From contig NZ_CP101454.1 in the NCBI RefSeq assembly GCF_024362405.1, positions 3,534,001 to 3,598,000 on the forward strand: DNA of 64,000 bases, given 5' to 3'. Position numbers and translations under genes: made by a program. Source of the DNA: Halorarius litoreus (GTDB taxonomy: Archaea; Halobacteriota; Halobacteria; Halobacteriales; Haloarculaceae). Below the pieces are notes generated by a model. That model had not been told where the DNA came from. It made no database searches and was given only the letters and a program-made list of their open reading frames with translations. Of the stretch, positions 24,965-33,767 are shown piece by piece; within the stretch, counting starts at the first letter, position 1; each line of letters opens with the position of its first letter.

Positions 24965-25546
24965 TCAGCGCCGCGCGAGCGTCTCGCCAGCCCGTACCGA
25001 ATCGCCCGTCTCGACGACGAGGTCCTCGCGGGTCACGTCAGGGGGCATCACCACGTCCGCACGCGAGCCGTAGCTGATGTGACCCACCCGCTCACCGCTC
25101 GTCAGGTCGTCGCCCGCCTCGACGTACGGGTGGATGCGGCGGGCGAACCAGCCGGCGATGAGCACGAGCGTCCAGTCGTCGCTCTCGACTCTGACCCGCT
25201 CGTTCCGGTCCGAGTCCTTCGAGAACGCCGGCTTGTACGCGCCCGGAACGTGTTCGACCGATTCGACTGGCCCGCCGAGCGGCGCGCGGTTCACGTGGAC
25301 CGAAAGCGGGCTCATGAACACGCCCACTCTGAGTCGGCCGTCCTCCTCACGGATGACCGACACTGTTCCCTCCGCAGGGGAGACGACACCATCGCCCGTA
25401 GGGCGTTCGGGGTCACGGTGGAACCAGACGGAGGCGATACCGAGCGCGAGAAGTACCACTCCCGCGGGCGCGAAGAGGAGCGTCGCGGGGATTGCGAGGA
25501 CGAAGATGGGCGTGGCGAGTCGCCACGTGCCGGGCGCGAGGTCCAT
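24965..25546 (-). CDS. asd: archaetidylserine decarboxylase (phosphatidylserine decarboxylase family)
   Basis: A 193-residue pyruvoyl enzyme that turns archaetidylserine into archaetidylethanolamine in membrane lipid synthesis. Two N-terminal membrane helices precede the family motif FHRDPER. SPAEGTVS, VFMSPLSVHVNRAPLGG and GAYKPAFSKDSDRNER follow. The self-cleavage site is Gly-Ser in GHISYGSRADVVMP, near residue 160, which yields the pyruvoyl group. The short single-domain form matches the archaeal type. A TATA-like GGCTTTTCGCC lies about 28 bases before the ATG. Confidence 0.92.
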   Translation of the reverse strand: MDLAPGTWRLATPIFVLAIPATLLFAPAGVVLLALGIASVWFHRDPERPTGDGVVSPAEGTVSVIREEDGRLRVGVFMSPLSVHVNRAPLGGPVESVEHVPGAYKPAFSKDSDRNERVRVESDDWTLVLIAGWFARRIHPYVEAGDDLTSGERVGHISYGSRADVVMPPDVTREDLVVETGDSVRAGETLARR

Positions 25547-25591
25547 ACCCCGCGTTCTCGAACGAGGGCGAAAAGCCCCGCGGTCGTGTGC

Positions 25592-25882
25592 TCACTCGGT
25601 GGGGTCGAGGTCCTCGCCCGCGTCCCCCGACAGCTCCGAGGTGACGGTCTCGACGGCTGCGACCTCCGCGGGAAGCGCGTCGAGGAGGTCGGCGACCGCG
25701 GGCTCGGGGAGCGTGACGTGGAGGTTGCCGAACCGGGTCTCCTGGTCGAGTTCGCCCGCGCTGGCTTCGACCGCGGCGAGTGTCGCTTCGGTGTCCGCGG
25801 CGTCCGGGCGGACGAGCAGCGTCACCGCGACACCGGACGTCGGGTCGTCGCGCATGGTCCGCACCGCGGGTGAGAGATACAT
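25592..25882 (-). CDS. conserved hypothetical protein, 96 residues
   Basis: An acidic protein with a beta-alpha-beta pattern: VAVTLLVRPDAAD, helix TEATLAAVEASAGEL, strand FGNLHVTLPEPA, helix VADLLDALPAEV, strand AAVETVTSEL, and an acidic tail. I cannot assign a family; a small ferredoxin-like fold is likely. The start may be ATG at 25882 or the GTG just before it at 25885; a TATA-like CGTTTATCC about 28 bases upstream favours a leaderless start here. It lies 45 bases upstream of the decarboxylase on the same strand. Confidence 0.65.
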   Translation of the reverse strand: MYLSPAVRTMRDDPTSGVAVTLLVRPDAADTEATLAAVEASAGELDQETRFGNLHVTLPEPAVADLLDALPAEVAAVETVTSELSGDAGEDLDPTE

Positions 25883-26027
25883 CACCAGCCGCTACGGCTG
25901 GGGTCGGATAAACGCTGTCGCACTCGGAGTGGGTGGATTCAAGACCCGATGGCGGCAGGAGGAAGACGATGACGCGCCGAGCGCGACCGGTCGCCCGCTT
26001 CCCACCACGCAACGCCCCAGAGGACCG

Positions 26028-26513
26028 ATGCTAGTCGTCGTCTGTGGCCTCCCCGGCGCGGGCAAGACGACCGTCTCCGAAGCCGTCGCCGACCGACTCG
26101 ATGCACCGCGACTCCGGACGGACGTCGTCCGCAAGGCCGTCCTCGACGACCCCGACTACACCCCGGAGGAGACCCGCCAGGTGTACGCCGCGCTGCTCGA
26201 CCGCGCTCGCGAGACCGTCGACCGCGAAGGCGCGGCCGTCCTCGACGGGACGTTCAAGTACGAACGCCAGCGTGAGGCAGCACGCGAGACCGCCGCCGAA
26301 CTCGGTGTGCCGTTCCGGCTGGTCAAAGTCGAGTGCAGCGAGGCGGTCGTCCGGGAGCGCATCGCCGCCCGCGAGGGCGACGAGAGCGATGCGGACTTCG
26401 ACGTCCACCAGCTCCACCGCGAGCAGTTCGAGCCGCTCGACGGTGAGCACGTCGTCGTCGACAACGACGGCTCGCTCGACGAGACGATGGCGCAAGTCGA
26501 CGCGGTGTTCTGA
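26028..26513 (+). CDS. P-loop kinase-like ATPase (AAA family, zeta-toxin/chloramphenicol-phosphotransferase-like)
   Basis: A 161-residue single-domain P-loop protein. Walker A is CGLPGAGKTT at the N-terminus. LRTDVVRKAVLDD matches the Asp-containing substrate region of small-molecule and polynucleotide kinases, VLDGTFKYERQREAAR the second strand with its following arginines, and VRERIAAREGDESDADFDVHQ the lid. Proteins like this phosphorylate small molecules or nucleic-acid ends; the substrate is not evident. The frame is open far upstream, but the ATG at 26028 is directly before the P-loop strand. It stands alone and converges with the next gene. Confidence 0.75.
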   Translation: MLVVVCGLPGAGKTTVSEAVADRLDAPRLRTDVVRKAVLDDPDYTPEETRQVYAALLDRARETVDREGAAVLDGTFKYERQREAARETAAELGVPFRLVKVECSEAVVRERIAAREGDESDADFDVHQLHREQFEPLDGEHVVVDNDGSLDETMAQVDAVF

Positions 26514-26522
26514 CCCCGGGAA

Positions 26523-27959
26523 TCACTGTCTGAAGTACTGCCCGGTGACGTAGAGCGACGCGCCGAGGATGAACACGGCGCCGACGAGGACCACGATGCG
26601 GGCGGGGTCGAACAGGACTTCGGCCCCGGTCGTCGCGTCGGGGGTCGACGTACGGGCTTGCGCGACGTCCTCCCCGACCTCGATGCGACCTGCCTCGACC
26701 CCTTCCACGGCGACGGTCCCAGCGACGGCCTCGAACGGGATGGTCACGTTGCGCTGCTCGTTCGGGCCGAGCGAGACGGTCTCGTTCGCCACGGACTGCC
26801 CGTCGACGGTCACCGTGAGCGTCCGGTTCGCCGCCAGGCTCGCCTCGTTCACCACGGTCGCTCGCACGCTGGCTTCGAACCCCGTGGCGACCCACTCGGC
26901 CGGGAGCGAGGCGCCGACGACCCGGACCGCGTCCGAGCTCGCGGTCATGGCCGTCACGGTCAGCGTGCCGAGCGGCCGGTCGTCGACCGCCAGTTCGTAC
27001 TCACCGGGAGTGTCGAACTGCTGTTCGAAGCCGACCGTTCCAGTTCCACCGGCCTCGACGAACACCGTCTCGGTGGCGACGATCTCGCCGTCCACGAGCA
27101 GGTCGGCCTCGAACGTCCCATCGCGCCCGCCGACGTTCTCGACCTGCATGGAGACCTGCACGGTCTCACCAGCGGAGATCGTCGTCCGGTCGAGCGTCGC
27201 CGTGGAGACGCTGAAGCTCGCGGCGGTCGAGGCTGACGTCGACGCCGGTGTCGGCGAGGGGCTGGGGGTTGCCGTCGGATTTGGCTCGTCACGCGAGCCG
27301 CTGGACCCGCTCCGTGTATCCGACGGCTCGTCCCGTTCGGTGGGACTCGCTGTGGGCGTGGCAGAGGCGGTGGGGGTTGCTGTGGGCGTCGACGTCGGTG
27401 TCCCATTCGCTGTCGGGGTTGCTGTCGGGGTTGCTGTAGGCGTCGGGGTCGACGTCACTGTTGGGATCGTAGACGGTGTCGGCGACGGTGTCTGTGTGGC
27501 CGTCGGCGTCGGAGTGGGGTTCGGCGTCGCTGTTGGGGTTGGTGATGGGGTTGGAGGTGGTGTTGCGGTTGCCGTCGCAGTCGCGGTTGCCGTCGCGGTC
27601 GCGGTTGCCGTTGGGGTTGCCGTCGCGGTCGCGGTTGCCGTTGGGGTTGCCGTCGCGGTCGCTGTCGGCGTCGGGGTTGGGATGGGGGTCGCGGTCGCTG
27701 TCGGTATCGGTGCGGCCGTCGCAGTCGCCGTTGGGGTGTCAGTCGCGGTCGCTGTCGGCGTGTCGGTTGCTTCCTGGGTGGGGGTCGCTGTCGTCGTCAG
27801 GAGCTGTGCGGACGACGAGTCGACCATCAGCGCCGAACCACTCGCAAATTCGTTCCCCCCAGTGGCGAGCAACGAACCGCCGGAGATCGTTCCACCGACG
27901 CTGCCGCTCGCGATAACAAGCACCACGAACACGAACGTCACGACGATACCCCCTTTCAT
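26523..27959 (-). CDS. secreted CARDB protein with long Thr/Pro/Ala linker and C-terminal membrane helix
   Basis: A 478-residue surface protein. The N-terminal helix ([21 protein letters not shown]) may be a signal peptide or anchor. Residues about 60-240 are almost entirely Thr, Pro and Ala (PTATAT-type) and could be O-glycosylated; the DNA here is tandemly repeated. Residues about 250-345 form a CARDB-like domain ([53 protein letters not shown]), and about 350-430 a second related domain ([36 protein letters not shown]). A final helix ([18 protein letters not shown]) anchors the C-terminus. There is no PGF-CTERM motif. The role is unknown, perhaps a cell-surface spacer. Confidence 0.8.
   Translation of the reverse strand: MKGGIVVTFVFVVLVIASGSVGGTISGGSLLATGGNEFASGSALMVDSSSAQLLTTTATPTQEATDTPTATATDTPTATATAAPIPTATATPIPTPTPTATATATPTATATATATPTATATATATATATATATPPPTPSPTPTATPNPTPTPTATQTPSPTPSTIPTVTSTPTPTATPTATPTANGTPTSTPTATPTASATPTASPTERDEPSDTRSGSSGSRDEPNPTATPSPSPTPASTSASTAASFSVSTATLDRTTISAGETVQVSMQVENVGGRDGTFEADLLVDGEIVATETVFVEAGGTGTVGFEQQFDTPGEYELAVDDRPLGTLTVTAMTASSDAVRVVGASLPAEWVATGFEASVRATVVNEASLAANRTLTVTVDGQSVANETVSLGPNEQRNVTIPFEAVAGTVAVEGVEAGRIEVGEDVAQARTSTPDATTGAEVLFDPARIVVLVGAVFILGASLYVTGQYFRQ
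27601..27660. repeat. two exact 30-base tandem units in the Thr/Pro/Ala linker
   Basis: The same 30 bases (starting GCGGTTGCCGTTGGGG) occur at 27601 and 27631 without a mismatch, in a wider run (about 27330-27790) of shorter related units. They are in frame and encode Thr/Pro/Ala repeats, so copy changes would alter linker length without breaking the protein. Confidence 0.75.
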
Positions 27960-27981
27960 TGGCTGGCGTAGCCCGTTGTGA

Positions 27982-27991
27982 GGAATAGTTA
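27982..27991 (-). promoter_or_regulatory. TATA-like element of the CARDB/linker gene
   Basis: TAACTATTCC on the minus strand lies about 28 bases before the ATG at 27959, fitting a leaderless start. Confidence 0.5.
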
Positions 27992-28192
27992 GTGGCCTTC
28001 ATTCACCGAGTAACTGAACGGTTACAGCCATGGGTTCCGGTAGGGTATCGTTTCCTCGGTGGTGCAAACTCGGCGACGACAGTCGGTAGGAAGCTCCACC
28101 ACCAGCGAAACGGTCAGCAAACTATCTCGTCGCTCGAAGGGTCGCGGGAAGGATTCGAACTACGATCGCACGACCTCGCTTCGACAGAAGAG

Positions 28193-28267
28193 TGCTCCGT
28201 CAGGGATTCGAACCCTGGTCCTTGCCGTGAGAGGGCAAGATGATTGGCCGGACTACACCAACGGAGC
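28193..28267 (-). tRNA. tRNA-Glu (anticodon CTC)
   Basis: A complete cloverleaf on the minus strand. The acceptor GCTCCGT pairs with ACGGAGC, the D arm is present, the anticodon arm TTGCC-CTCTCAC-GGCAA has anticodon CTC, and the T arm CAGGG-TTCGAAT-CCCTG is perfect. The discriminator is A and CCA is not encoded. There is no intron. Confidence 0.95.
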
Positions 28268-28432
28268 GTGTAACAGGTCGGTTCGACCTATCCATCGGTA
28301 GCGGAGTGGACGGTATAACGGTTGCGTTTCACGGCCGCCGTGGCCCGGTTTCACATCGTTTCTACCGGGCGTCGATAGGGACACGACCGCAGGGCTGTGC
28401 AGTCCCGTGAGACACAGCGACGACCGGACCGC

Positions 28433-29584
28433 TCACTCCTCGTCGTCGAACGGTGAGCCTGCGGCCTCGGGTTCCTGCCCAGCGATGGAGACGATGTTCT
28501 CGCGGCCGACCCGGAGCTTCGAGATGAGCCCCTCCTCCTCCATATCCGAGAGGAGCATCGACACCTTCGACTTCGACCAGTCGGTCTCCTCGACGATGTT
28601 CACCTGCTTCATGCGGCCGCCCCGCTCCTCCAGCATCTTCATGACGCGGTCGTCGTCGCTCAACAGCTCCTCGTCGCTGATTTCCGGTTCGGGTGGGGCC
28701 GCTGCAGCCGCGCTCCCGCCGTCGTCCGACTCGTCGTCAGTGCGGGCCGCCGCCGTGCTCCCGCCGTCGAACGCCCCCGAACGGTAGGCGTAGGCTGCAC
28801 CGCCACCGAGCCCGAGGACGACGAGGAGCGCGACGACCGGCAGGAGACCCATCCCACCGTCGGACGGTGGGGTCGGGCTCCCGCCGTCACCGCCATCGCC
28901 ACCGCCACCGCCGCCATCGCCATCGCCACCGTCGGAACCATCCGGGGGGGCGAACACCACGCGGGGACGGTTGTCCGCGAACGAGCGCTCGCCGCGGTAC
29001 GTCAGGGTGTCGTCCGAGCGGTCGTCCGGCGTCGGCTGGACGTCGGTCACGGTGAGGACCTCACCGTGAGTCACGACGAGCATCTGGCTGGGGCCGATGT
29101 AGAGCCCCCCTTCGAACACGTCGCCGATGATGACCTGTTGGCCGTCGACGACCCCGAAGCCGGTCCAGCGGAACGACATCTCGACGACACCGAGGTTGTC
29201 GTCGAGCCCGGTGATATACGCGCGCTTTCGGAAGTCGGTCGCGGTCATCTCGCGGCCGGTGACGTTCTGTCCACTCGCCACGAGTGACTGCGACCGGGAC
29301 TGAAAGTCCGTGTAGAGCGTCGTCTCGTTCTCGTTGAACTCGTCGGCGAACGTCTGGAACTCCGCGCGCTCGGAGTCGTTCTGGAGCGTCTGCCGGTAGC
29401 GGAACGTCCACCGCGCGGAGCCGTTGTTGGCGACTGCGATGCGGAACTCCGTCTGGTCGAACTCGCCCTGCGTCGTCAACGCTTCGGGTGCGCTGTCGCT
29501 CTCTGCGAGCGCCAAACCCGTAGACAGCGCCGCGGTGGCGACGAGAAGGGCGAAGAGGATACCGACGAGGGCCGACCGGCTCAT
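28433..29584 (-). CDS. membrane-anchored winged-helix transcriptional regulator
   Basis: A 383-residue protein. A signal peptide or anchor (SRSALVGILFALLVATAALS) is followed by an extracellular beta-rich domain of about 190 residues, a Gly/Asp-rich linker (GGDGDGGGGGGDGGDGG), one membrane helix (LPVVALLVVLGLGGGAAYAY) and a cytoplasmic acidic linker. The last 80 residues are a winged helix-turn-helix (VMKMLEERGGRMKQVNIVEETDWSKSKVSMLLSDMEEEGLI). This layout is seen in haloarchaeal membrane-bound regulators (DUF7345/DUF7343-type). It may sense an outside signal and bind DNA from the membrane. The ATG at 29584 is chosen because a TATA box lies 28 bases upstream. Confidence 0.85.
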   Translation of the reverse strand: MSRSALVGILFALLVATAALSTGLALAESDSAPEALTTQGEFDQTEFRIAVANNGSARWTFRYRQTLQNDSERAEFQTFADEFNENETTLYTDFQSRSQSLVASGQNVTGREMTATDFRKRAYITGLDDNLGVVEMSFRWTGFGVVDGQQVIIGDVFEGGLYIGPSQMLVVTHGEVLTVTDVQPTPDDRSDDTLTYRGERSFADNRPRVVFAPPDGSDGGDGDGGGGGGDGGDGGSPTPPSDGGMGLLPVVALLVVLGLGGGAAYAYRSGAFDGGSTAAARTDDESDDGGSAAAAAPPEPEISDEELLSDDDRVMKMLEERGGRMKQVNIVEETDWSKSKVSMLLSDMEEEGLISKLRVGRENIVSIAGQEPEAAGSPFDDEE

Positions 29585-29607
29585 ATTGGCGAAACACCAG
29601 CGCCTGC

Positions 29608-29617
29608 GTATAAAAAA
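29608..29617 (-). promoter_or_regulatory. TATA box of the membrane-anchored regulator gene
   Basis: TTTTTATACG on the minus strand, about 28 bases before the ATG at 29584. It supports that ATG over one 36 bases upstream, which would lie inside the promoter. Confidence 0.6.
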
Positions 29618-29653
29618 CATCTGAACCGTACACCCGAGTGACAGTCGTTTGAA

Positions 29654-32600
29654 CTATTCCAGCGCCTCCGCGAGTTTCTCGACGGGGTGGGGAACCCGGG
29701 CTGCAGTCCCGTGGTCTGCGATCTGTGACCGGCAGGAGGCGCCGGGGGCGACGACCGTCTCGCCGTCGCTGTCGGCGATCTGGTCGAGCAGGATGCCCGC
29801 GATGGCACTACTCATCGAGCGGTGTTCCGCCTCGTAACCGAACGACCCGGCCATCCCACAGCAGCCGGAGTCGAGCGGGTCGACCGCGTAGCCCGCTCGC
29901 CGCAGGACACCGACCGCATGATGGTCCTTCTTCGTCGCCTTCTGGTGACAGTGGCCGTGGTACGTGAGCGTCGACGCTGGGGCGTTCCAGTCGATACGCT
30001 CGTCCAGTCGGAAGCGGTCGAGATACTCACACAACCCGTAGCTGTGCTCGGCGATGGGGGCCGCGCGCTCGCCGAGCAGGTCGCGGTAGTCTCGCTGGAA
30101 CATCACGGCGTCGGAGGGCTCGACCGTCACCACGTCCCAGCCGTCGTCGATTTTCTCCCCGAGCCGGTCGAGGTTCGTCTCCGCGCGGTCACGCGCAGCG
30201 CCGAGAAAGCCCTTCGAGTGCGCCGCCCGACCGGAGGGCGCGACCTCCGGGACTTCGACGCGGACGTTCGCCGCTTCGAGGACGGCGACCGCAGCCTTCG
30301 CCACCGACGGGTCGACGTAGTTCGAGTAGGTGTCCGGGAACAGGAGAGCCGTCCGGTCGGCGTCTTCGTGGGTGATTGCAGGGCCACGCTCGGCGTACCA
30401 CGCCGCGAACGACTGGCCGGCGAACCGCGGGAAGCTCGCTTCCCGGGCGATACCGAGGGTCTTCTCGGCGAGCAACCCGGAGCCGGGGAGCCACGACAGC
30501 AGGTTCGAGAGCGGCGCCAGTCGACTGCCGAGCCGAGAGACCGCGTCGATGTTGCCGAACAGGTGGTCGCGGGCCGTCGCGCCGTGTTCCTGGTGGTGGG
30601 CGTGTTCGACCTCGGCTTTCAGCTTCGCCATGTCCACCTCGCTCGGGCAGTCGTTCGCACAGCCCTTGCAGCCGAGACAGAGGTCCATCACCTCCCGCAG
30701 GAACTCGGGGTCGGTCGCCTCGTCGTCGAGGTCGCCGGTCATCGCCTGCCGCAGGAGGTTCGCCCGCCCCCGGGTCGACAGCGACTCCTCCTCAGCAGCC
30801 CGATAGGTCGGACACATCGTCCCGCCGGTCGTCTCCTGCGGGCCGCGACAGCCCCCGCAGCCGTGGCAGAGCTCGACCATCCCCTGCATCCCGTTGTCGT
30901 TCTCCCACTGCAGGGTCGGCTCCAGTCCCAGATCGAGGTCGTACTCCGGGTCGAACCGGAGGTTCTCGGTCATCGAGACGTCGCCGCACACCTGACCCGG
31001 GTTGAGAATCCAGTCGGGGTCGAACGCCGTCTTCAACTCGTGGAACAGCTCGAACACCTCGTCGCCGTACAGTTTCCGGTTCCACTGGGTCCGCGCACGA
31101 CCGTCGCCGTGTTCGCCCGAGACCGACCCGCCGTACTCGACGACGAGGTCCGTCGCGGCGTCCGCGATGGCTTCCATCTGCTCGACGCCCGTCTCGGTCT
31201 TCGTGTTGATGAGCGGGCGGATGTGGAGACAGCCGGGGCCGGCGTGCGCGTAGAACGACGCGAACGTCCCGTTGTCCGCGAGGACCTGCTGGAAGTCCGC
31301 GACGTACTCGGGGAGGTGCTCGGGCGGGACCGCCGTGTCCTCGATGAAGGAGATGTGCTTCTCGTCGCTGGTCCGCCCGAGCAGAATCGGGAGGCCGGAC
31401 TTCCGGAGCTTCCAGAACCGTGCCCGGTCGTCGTCGTCGTGCGCCTCGTCCGCCGAGAGCGCCAGCACCGGAGCCTCGGTCGTCGTCGCGTCGTCGCCCG
31501 GGCTGGCGGTCGTTTCCGTCTCCGGATAGCGGTCGGCGATGAGCTCGGCGACCTTCTGTTCACCTGCCGCGTCGTGCTCGGCGTAGAACTCGACGAGCAG
31601 CATCGCCTCGGCGCCCTCGGGCACCATCTCGTCGACGAGCGCGCCGAACTCCTGTGTCTCGCTCGCGAGCCCCAGCAGCACGTCGTCCATCACCTCCACG
31701 GCACACGGCTCGTGAGCGAGGATGGGCTGGACGTCCTCCATCGCGGTGACGAGGTCGGGGTAGCCCAGCAGCGCGACCGACTTCGTCTCGGGGACGGGCT
31801 CCAGCGCGACCGTCGCCTCGGTGACGATTGCGAGCGTCCCCTCCGAACCGGCGAGCAGTCGGGCGACGTTGACCGTGCCCGACGCCGCGTCCTCGACCAG
31901 TGTGTCGAGACTGTACCCCGAGACGTTCCGCTTGAGGTGGGGGTAGGCCTCACGAACCGTCTCGTGTTCCTCGTCGACGACTCGCGAGAGGAACGCGTAG
32001 ATGTCACCCTCCAGCCCGTCGCGGTCGGCACGCTCGTGGAGCTCCTCGACCGACAGCTCGCCGAACCGCGCCACGGAGCCGTCCGCGAGGACGCACTCCA
32101 GTTCCTCGACGTAGGCGTCGGTCTTCCCGTAGACGAGCGAGTGCGAGCCCGTCGAGTTGTTGCCGATGGCCCCCCCGAGTGCCGACTTCTCGCCCCACGC
32201 GGGGTCGGGCGCGAACTTCAGGTCGTGGGTGGCGAGCGCGGCGTTCAGGTCGCCGAGTCGGAGCCCCGGCTGGGCCGTCGCCTCACGCGCGTCGGGGTCG
32301 ACCGTCAGGAGGTCGGCCATGTACTTCGAGAAGTCGAGGACGACCGCCTCGTTCACCGACTGGCCGGCGAGCGACGTGCCACCGCCGCGCGGCAACACCG
32401 GGAGCTCGCGGGTGGCACAGTAGGAGACGACGCTCTCGACGTCCGCGCGGTGGCGGGGGAACACGACCCCGACGGGCGTCACCTCGTAGGCGGAGGCGTC
32501 GGTGGCGTACAGCTGGCGGGTGTAGTCGTCGAACCGGACGTCACCGTCGACGCGGGGCGCGAGGTCGTCGACGACCGCTGGGCGGGCGATATCGTCGGAG

Positions 32601-32656
32601 ACGTAGTCGTAGTCGGCCCGCGGGTCACCTGCGGGGTCCGACTCGTCGGTAGCCAT
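29654..32656 (-). CDS. FAD- and Fe-S-containing D-lactate-type dehydrogenase
   Basis: A 1,000-residue fusion. Residues about 45-500 are a GlcD-type FAD-linked oxidase: PRHRADVESVVSYC, the FAD loop LPRGGGTSLAGQ, IGNNSTGSHS, LLAGSEGTLAIVTEATV and the C-terminal HAGPGCLHIRP and SGEHGDGRARTQW motifs. Residues about 570-680 hold two 4Fe-4S sites (CHGCGGC, then CLGCKGCANDCP). The rest is a GlpC/CCG-type heterodisulfide-reductase-like part with HGHCHQKA and DSGCCGMAGSFG. Proteins of this build oxidise D-lactate or D-2-hydroxyglutarate and pass electrons to the membrane. The substrate is an inference. The ATG at 32656 follows a TATA-like GCGTTTTTCAC by about 28 bases; the frame is open for 200 codons more but overlaps the divergent gene. 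Confidence 0.9.
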   Translation of the reverse strand: MATDESDPAGDPRADYDYVSDDIARPAVVDDLAPRVDGDVRFDDYTRQLYATDASAYEVTPVGVVFPRHRADVESVVSYCATRELPVLPRGGGTSLAGQSVNEAVVLDFSKYMADLLTVDPDAREATAQPGLRLGDLNAALATHDLKFAPDPAWGEKSALGGAIGNNSTGSHSLVYGKTDAYVEELECVLADGSVARFGELSVEELHERADRDGLEGDIYAFLSRVVDEEHETVREAYPHLKRNVSGYSLDTLVEDAASGTVNVARLLAGSEGTLAIVTEATVALEPVPETKSVALLGYPDLVTAMEDVQPILAHEPCAVEVMDDVLLGLASETQEFGALVDEMVPEGAEAMLLVEFYAEHDAAGEQKVAELIADRYPETETTASPGDDATTTEAPVLALSADEAHDDDDRARFWKLRKSGLPILLGRTSDEKHISFIEDTAVPPEHLPEYVADFQQVLADNGTFASFYAHAGPGCLHIRPLINTKTETGVEQMEAIADAATDLVVEYGGSVSGEHGDGRARTQWNRKLYGDEVFELFHELKTAFDPDWILNPGQVCGDVSMTENLRFDPEYDLDLGLEPTLQWENDNGMQGMVELCHGCGGCRGPQETTGGTMCPTYRAAEEESLSTRGRANLLRQAMTGDLDDEATDPEFLREVMDLCLGCKGCANDCPSEVDMAKLKAEVEHAHHQEHGATARDHLFGNIDAVSRLGSRLAPLSNLLSWLPGSGLLAEKTLGIAREASFPRFAGQSFAAWYAERGPAITHEDADRTALLFPDTYSNYVDPSVAKAAVAVLEAANVRVEVPEVAPSGRAAHSKGFLGAARDRAETNLDRLGEKIDDGWDVVTVEPSDAVMFQRDYRDLLGERAAPIAEHSYGLCEYLDRFRLDERIDWNAPASTLTYHGHCHQKATKKDHHAVGVLRRAGYAVDPLDSGCCGMAGSFGYEAEHRSMSSAIAGILLDQIADSDGETVVAPGASCRSQIADHGTAARVPHPVEKLAEALE

Positions 32657-32734
32657 GGCGGCCGTTCGCGGGGCGAGGTGAAAAACGCACGCCACGCCCG
32701 AACACCGATATAGCTCCGGCGTGGACTGGCGGGC

Positions 32735-33088
32735 ATGGCCGAAGGCGATACCCTCCTGAACGCCGCCATCGGGGCGGCCGTGTCCATCGTGCTGTCCTTC
32801 CTCCCGTTCGCCGCCGTCCTCGGTGGGGCGGTCGCGGGCTACCTCCAGGTGCGCGAACAAGACGTCGGCGAAGGCGCTCGCGTGGGCGCCATCTCCGGGC
32901 TCATCGCGCTCGTTCCCGTCGTGCTGTTGCTGTTCGCCATCGGGAGCTTCCTCCCGTTCCTCCCGCTGGAGGTCGGGGCGTTCACGACCATCGCGCTCGT
33001 CGTCGTGCTCGTGGTCGCCACGCTCTACATGGTTGCTGCGGGTGCGGTCGGTGGCGCTATCGGCGCGTACCTCGTCGACGAGTTCTGA
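32735..33088 (+). CDS. DUF5518 membrane protein
   Basis: A 117-residue membrane protein with four hydrophobic segments and glycine-rich turns: LLNAAIGAAVSIVLSFLPFAAVLGGAVAGYLQ, GARVGAISGLIALVPVVLLL and a last pair ending GGAIGAYLVDEF. The repeated GG-(A/I)-(V/I)-AGYLQ and GGxxGAYL motifs are those of the haloarchaeal DUF5518 family. The function is unknown. A TATA-like GATATAGC is about 28 bases before the ATG. The lipoprotein gene starts two bases after the stop codon, so the two are probably co-transcribed. A paralogue lies at 33768. Confidence 0.8.
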   Translation: MAEGDTLLNAAIGAAVSIVLSFLPFAAVLGGAVAGYLQVREQDVGEGARVGAISGLIALVPVVLLLFAIGSFLPFLPLEVGAFTTIALVVVLVVATLYMVAAGAVGGAIGAYLVDEF

Positions 33089-33089
33089 G

Positions 33090-33710
33090 ATGGCCCGAAC
33101 GCGTCTGTCGCGACGAGCGACGCTCTCGATGCTCGGTGCTGCCGTGTTCGCCGGCTGTTCGAGGGAGGGACCGACGCGAGCATCGAGTCCATCCGCCGAG
33201 GCGACCCCCTCGGGAACACCCACGCCCGACCCCGGTATCGTGCCACCCGCTCGGGTGTTCTCGCCGACCGCGCGTGGCGCCGACGGCCACACGCTCACCG
33301 TCGAGCGATGGTTCGCCCTGCCGAGCGTGCGCTACCGAACCGACGGCAGCCACGAGCGCGTCGAGCCGTTCGCCGACCGGTTCGTCGGCTACGACTTCCG
33401 GCTCGAGAACGTCGGCAACGAGCCGCTCGATTCCCTTCCCGACACCGAGTTCACGCTCCGCGTCGCCGGCGAGACGTTCGACCACGTCCACGCGCTCAGG
33501 GGGGAGGTGGCGTTCTCACGTACCGACCAGCCGGACGGCGAACCCGAAATCCGGCCGCTGACGTGGTACGAGACGCTCGAACCCGGCGAGAGCGCTCGAC
33601 TTCAGCTGGTGTTCGACGTGCCGGCGTTCCCCGAGTTCCGCCACTATCTCGCGTGGGACCACCGCGTCGCCGTCGAGGGCCGCACCGAACCCGCGTTTCT
33701 CCACCCGTAG
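33090..33710 (+). CDS. Tat-type lipoprotein with immunoglobulin-like domain, hypothetical
   Basis: A 206-residue protein. The N-terminus LSRRATLSMLGAAVFAGC has twin arginines and a lipobox ending at Cys23. A short Ser/Thr/Pro linker is followed by one beta-sandwich domain (about 55-200): LTVERWFALPSVRY, YDFRLENVGNEPLDSLPDTEFTL, then WYETLEPGESARLQLVFDVP. The last pattern resembles DUF4352-type domains of lipoproteins. The role is unknown. It sits between two DUF5518 genes in the same direction, two bases after the first. Confidence 0.75.
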   Translation: MARTRLSRRATLSMLGAAVFAGCSREGPTRASSPSAEATPSGTPTPDPGIVPPARVFSPTARGADGHTLTVERWFALPSVRYRTDGSHERVEPFADRFVGYDFRLENVGNEPLDSLPDTEFTLRVAGETFDHVHALRGEVAFSRTDQPDGEPEIRPLTWYETLEPGESARLQLVFDVPAFPEFRHYLAWDHRVAVEGRTEPAFLHP

Positions 33711-33767
33711 CGCCACGCTATCACGGTTCCCGCAGCAGTTATCCTCTCGGTCGTACTACACGTTTGG

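Noticed and set aside
25592-25882. Possible KEOPS subunit Pcc1
   Set aside because: The size and fold pattern are similar, but the typical Pcc1 motifs are not seen. I left it as hypothetical.
27330-27790. CRISPR-like array of short repeats
   Set aside because: The repeats are direct, without unique spacers, and translate in frame to a Thr/Pro/Ala linker.
28141-28192. GATTCGAAC string beside tRNA-Glu, suggesting a second tRNA or a remnant
   Set aside because: The bases around the T-loop-like string do not pair into a T stem, and no acceptor or anticodon arm can be built.
32657-33298. Upstream extension of the FAD/Fe-S dehydrogenase
   Set aside because: The frame overlaps the DUF5518 and lipoprotein genes and a TATA-like element sits right before the ATG at 32656.
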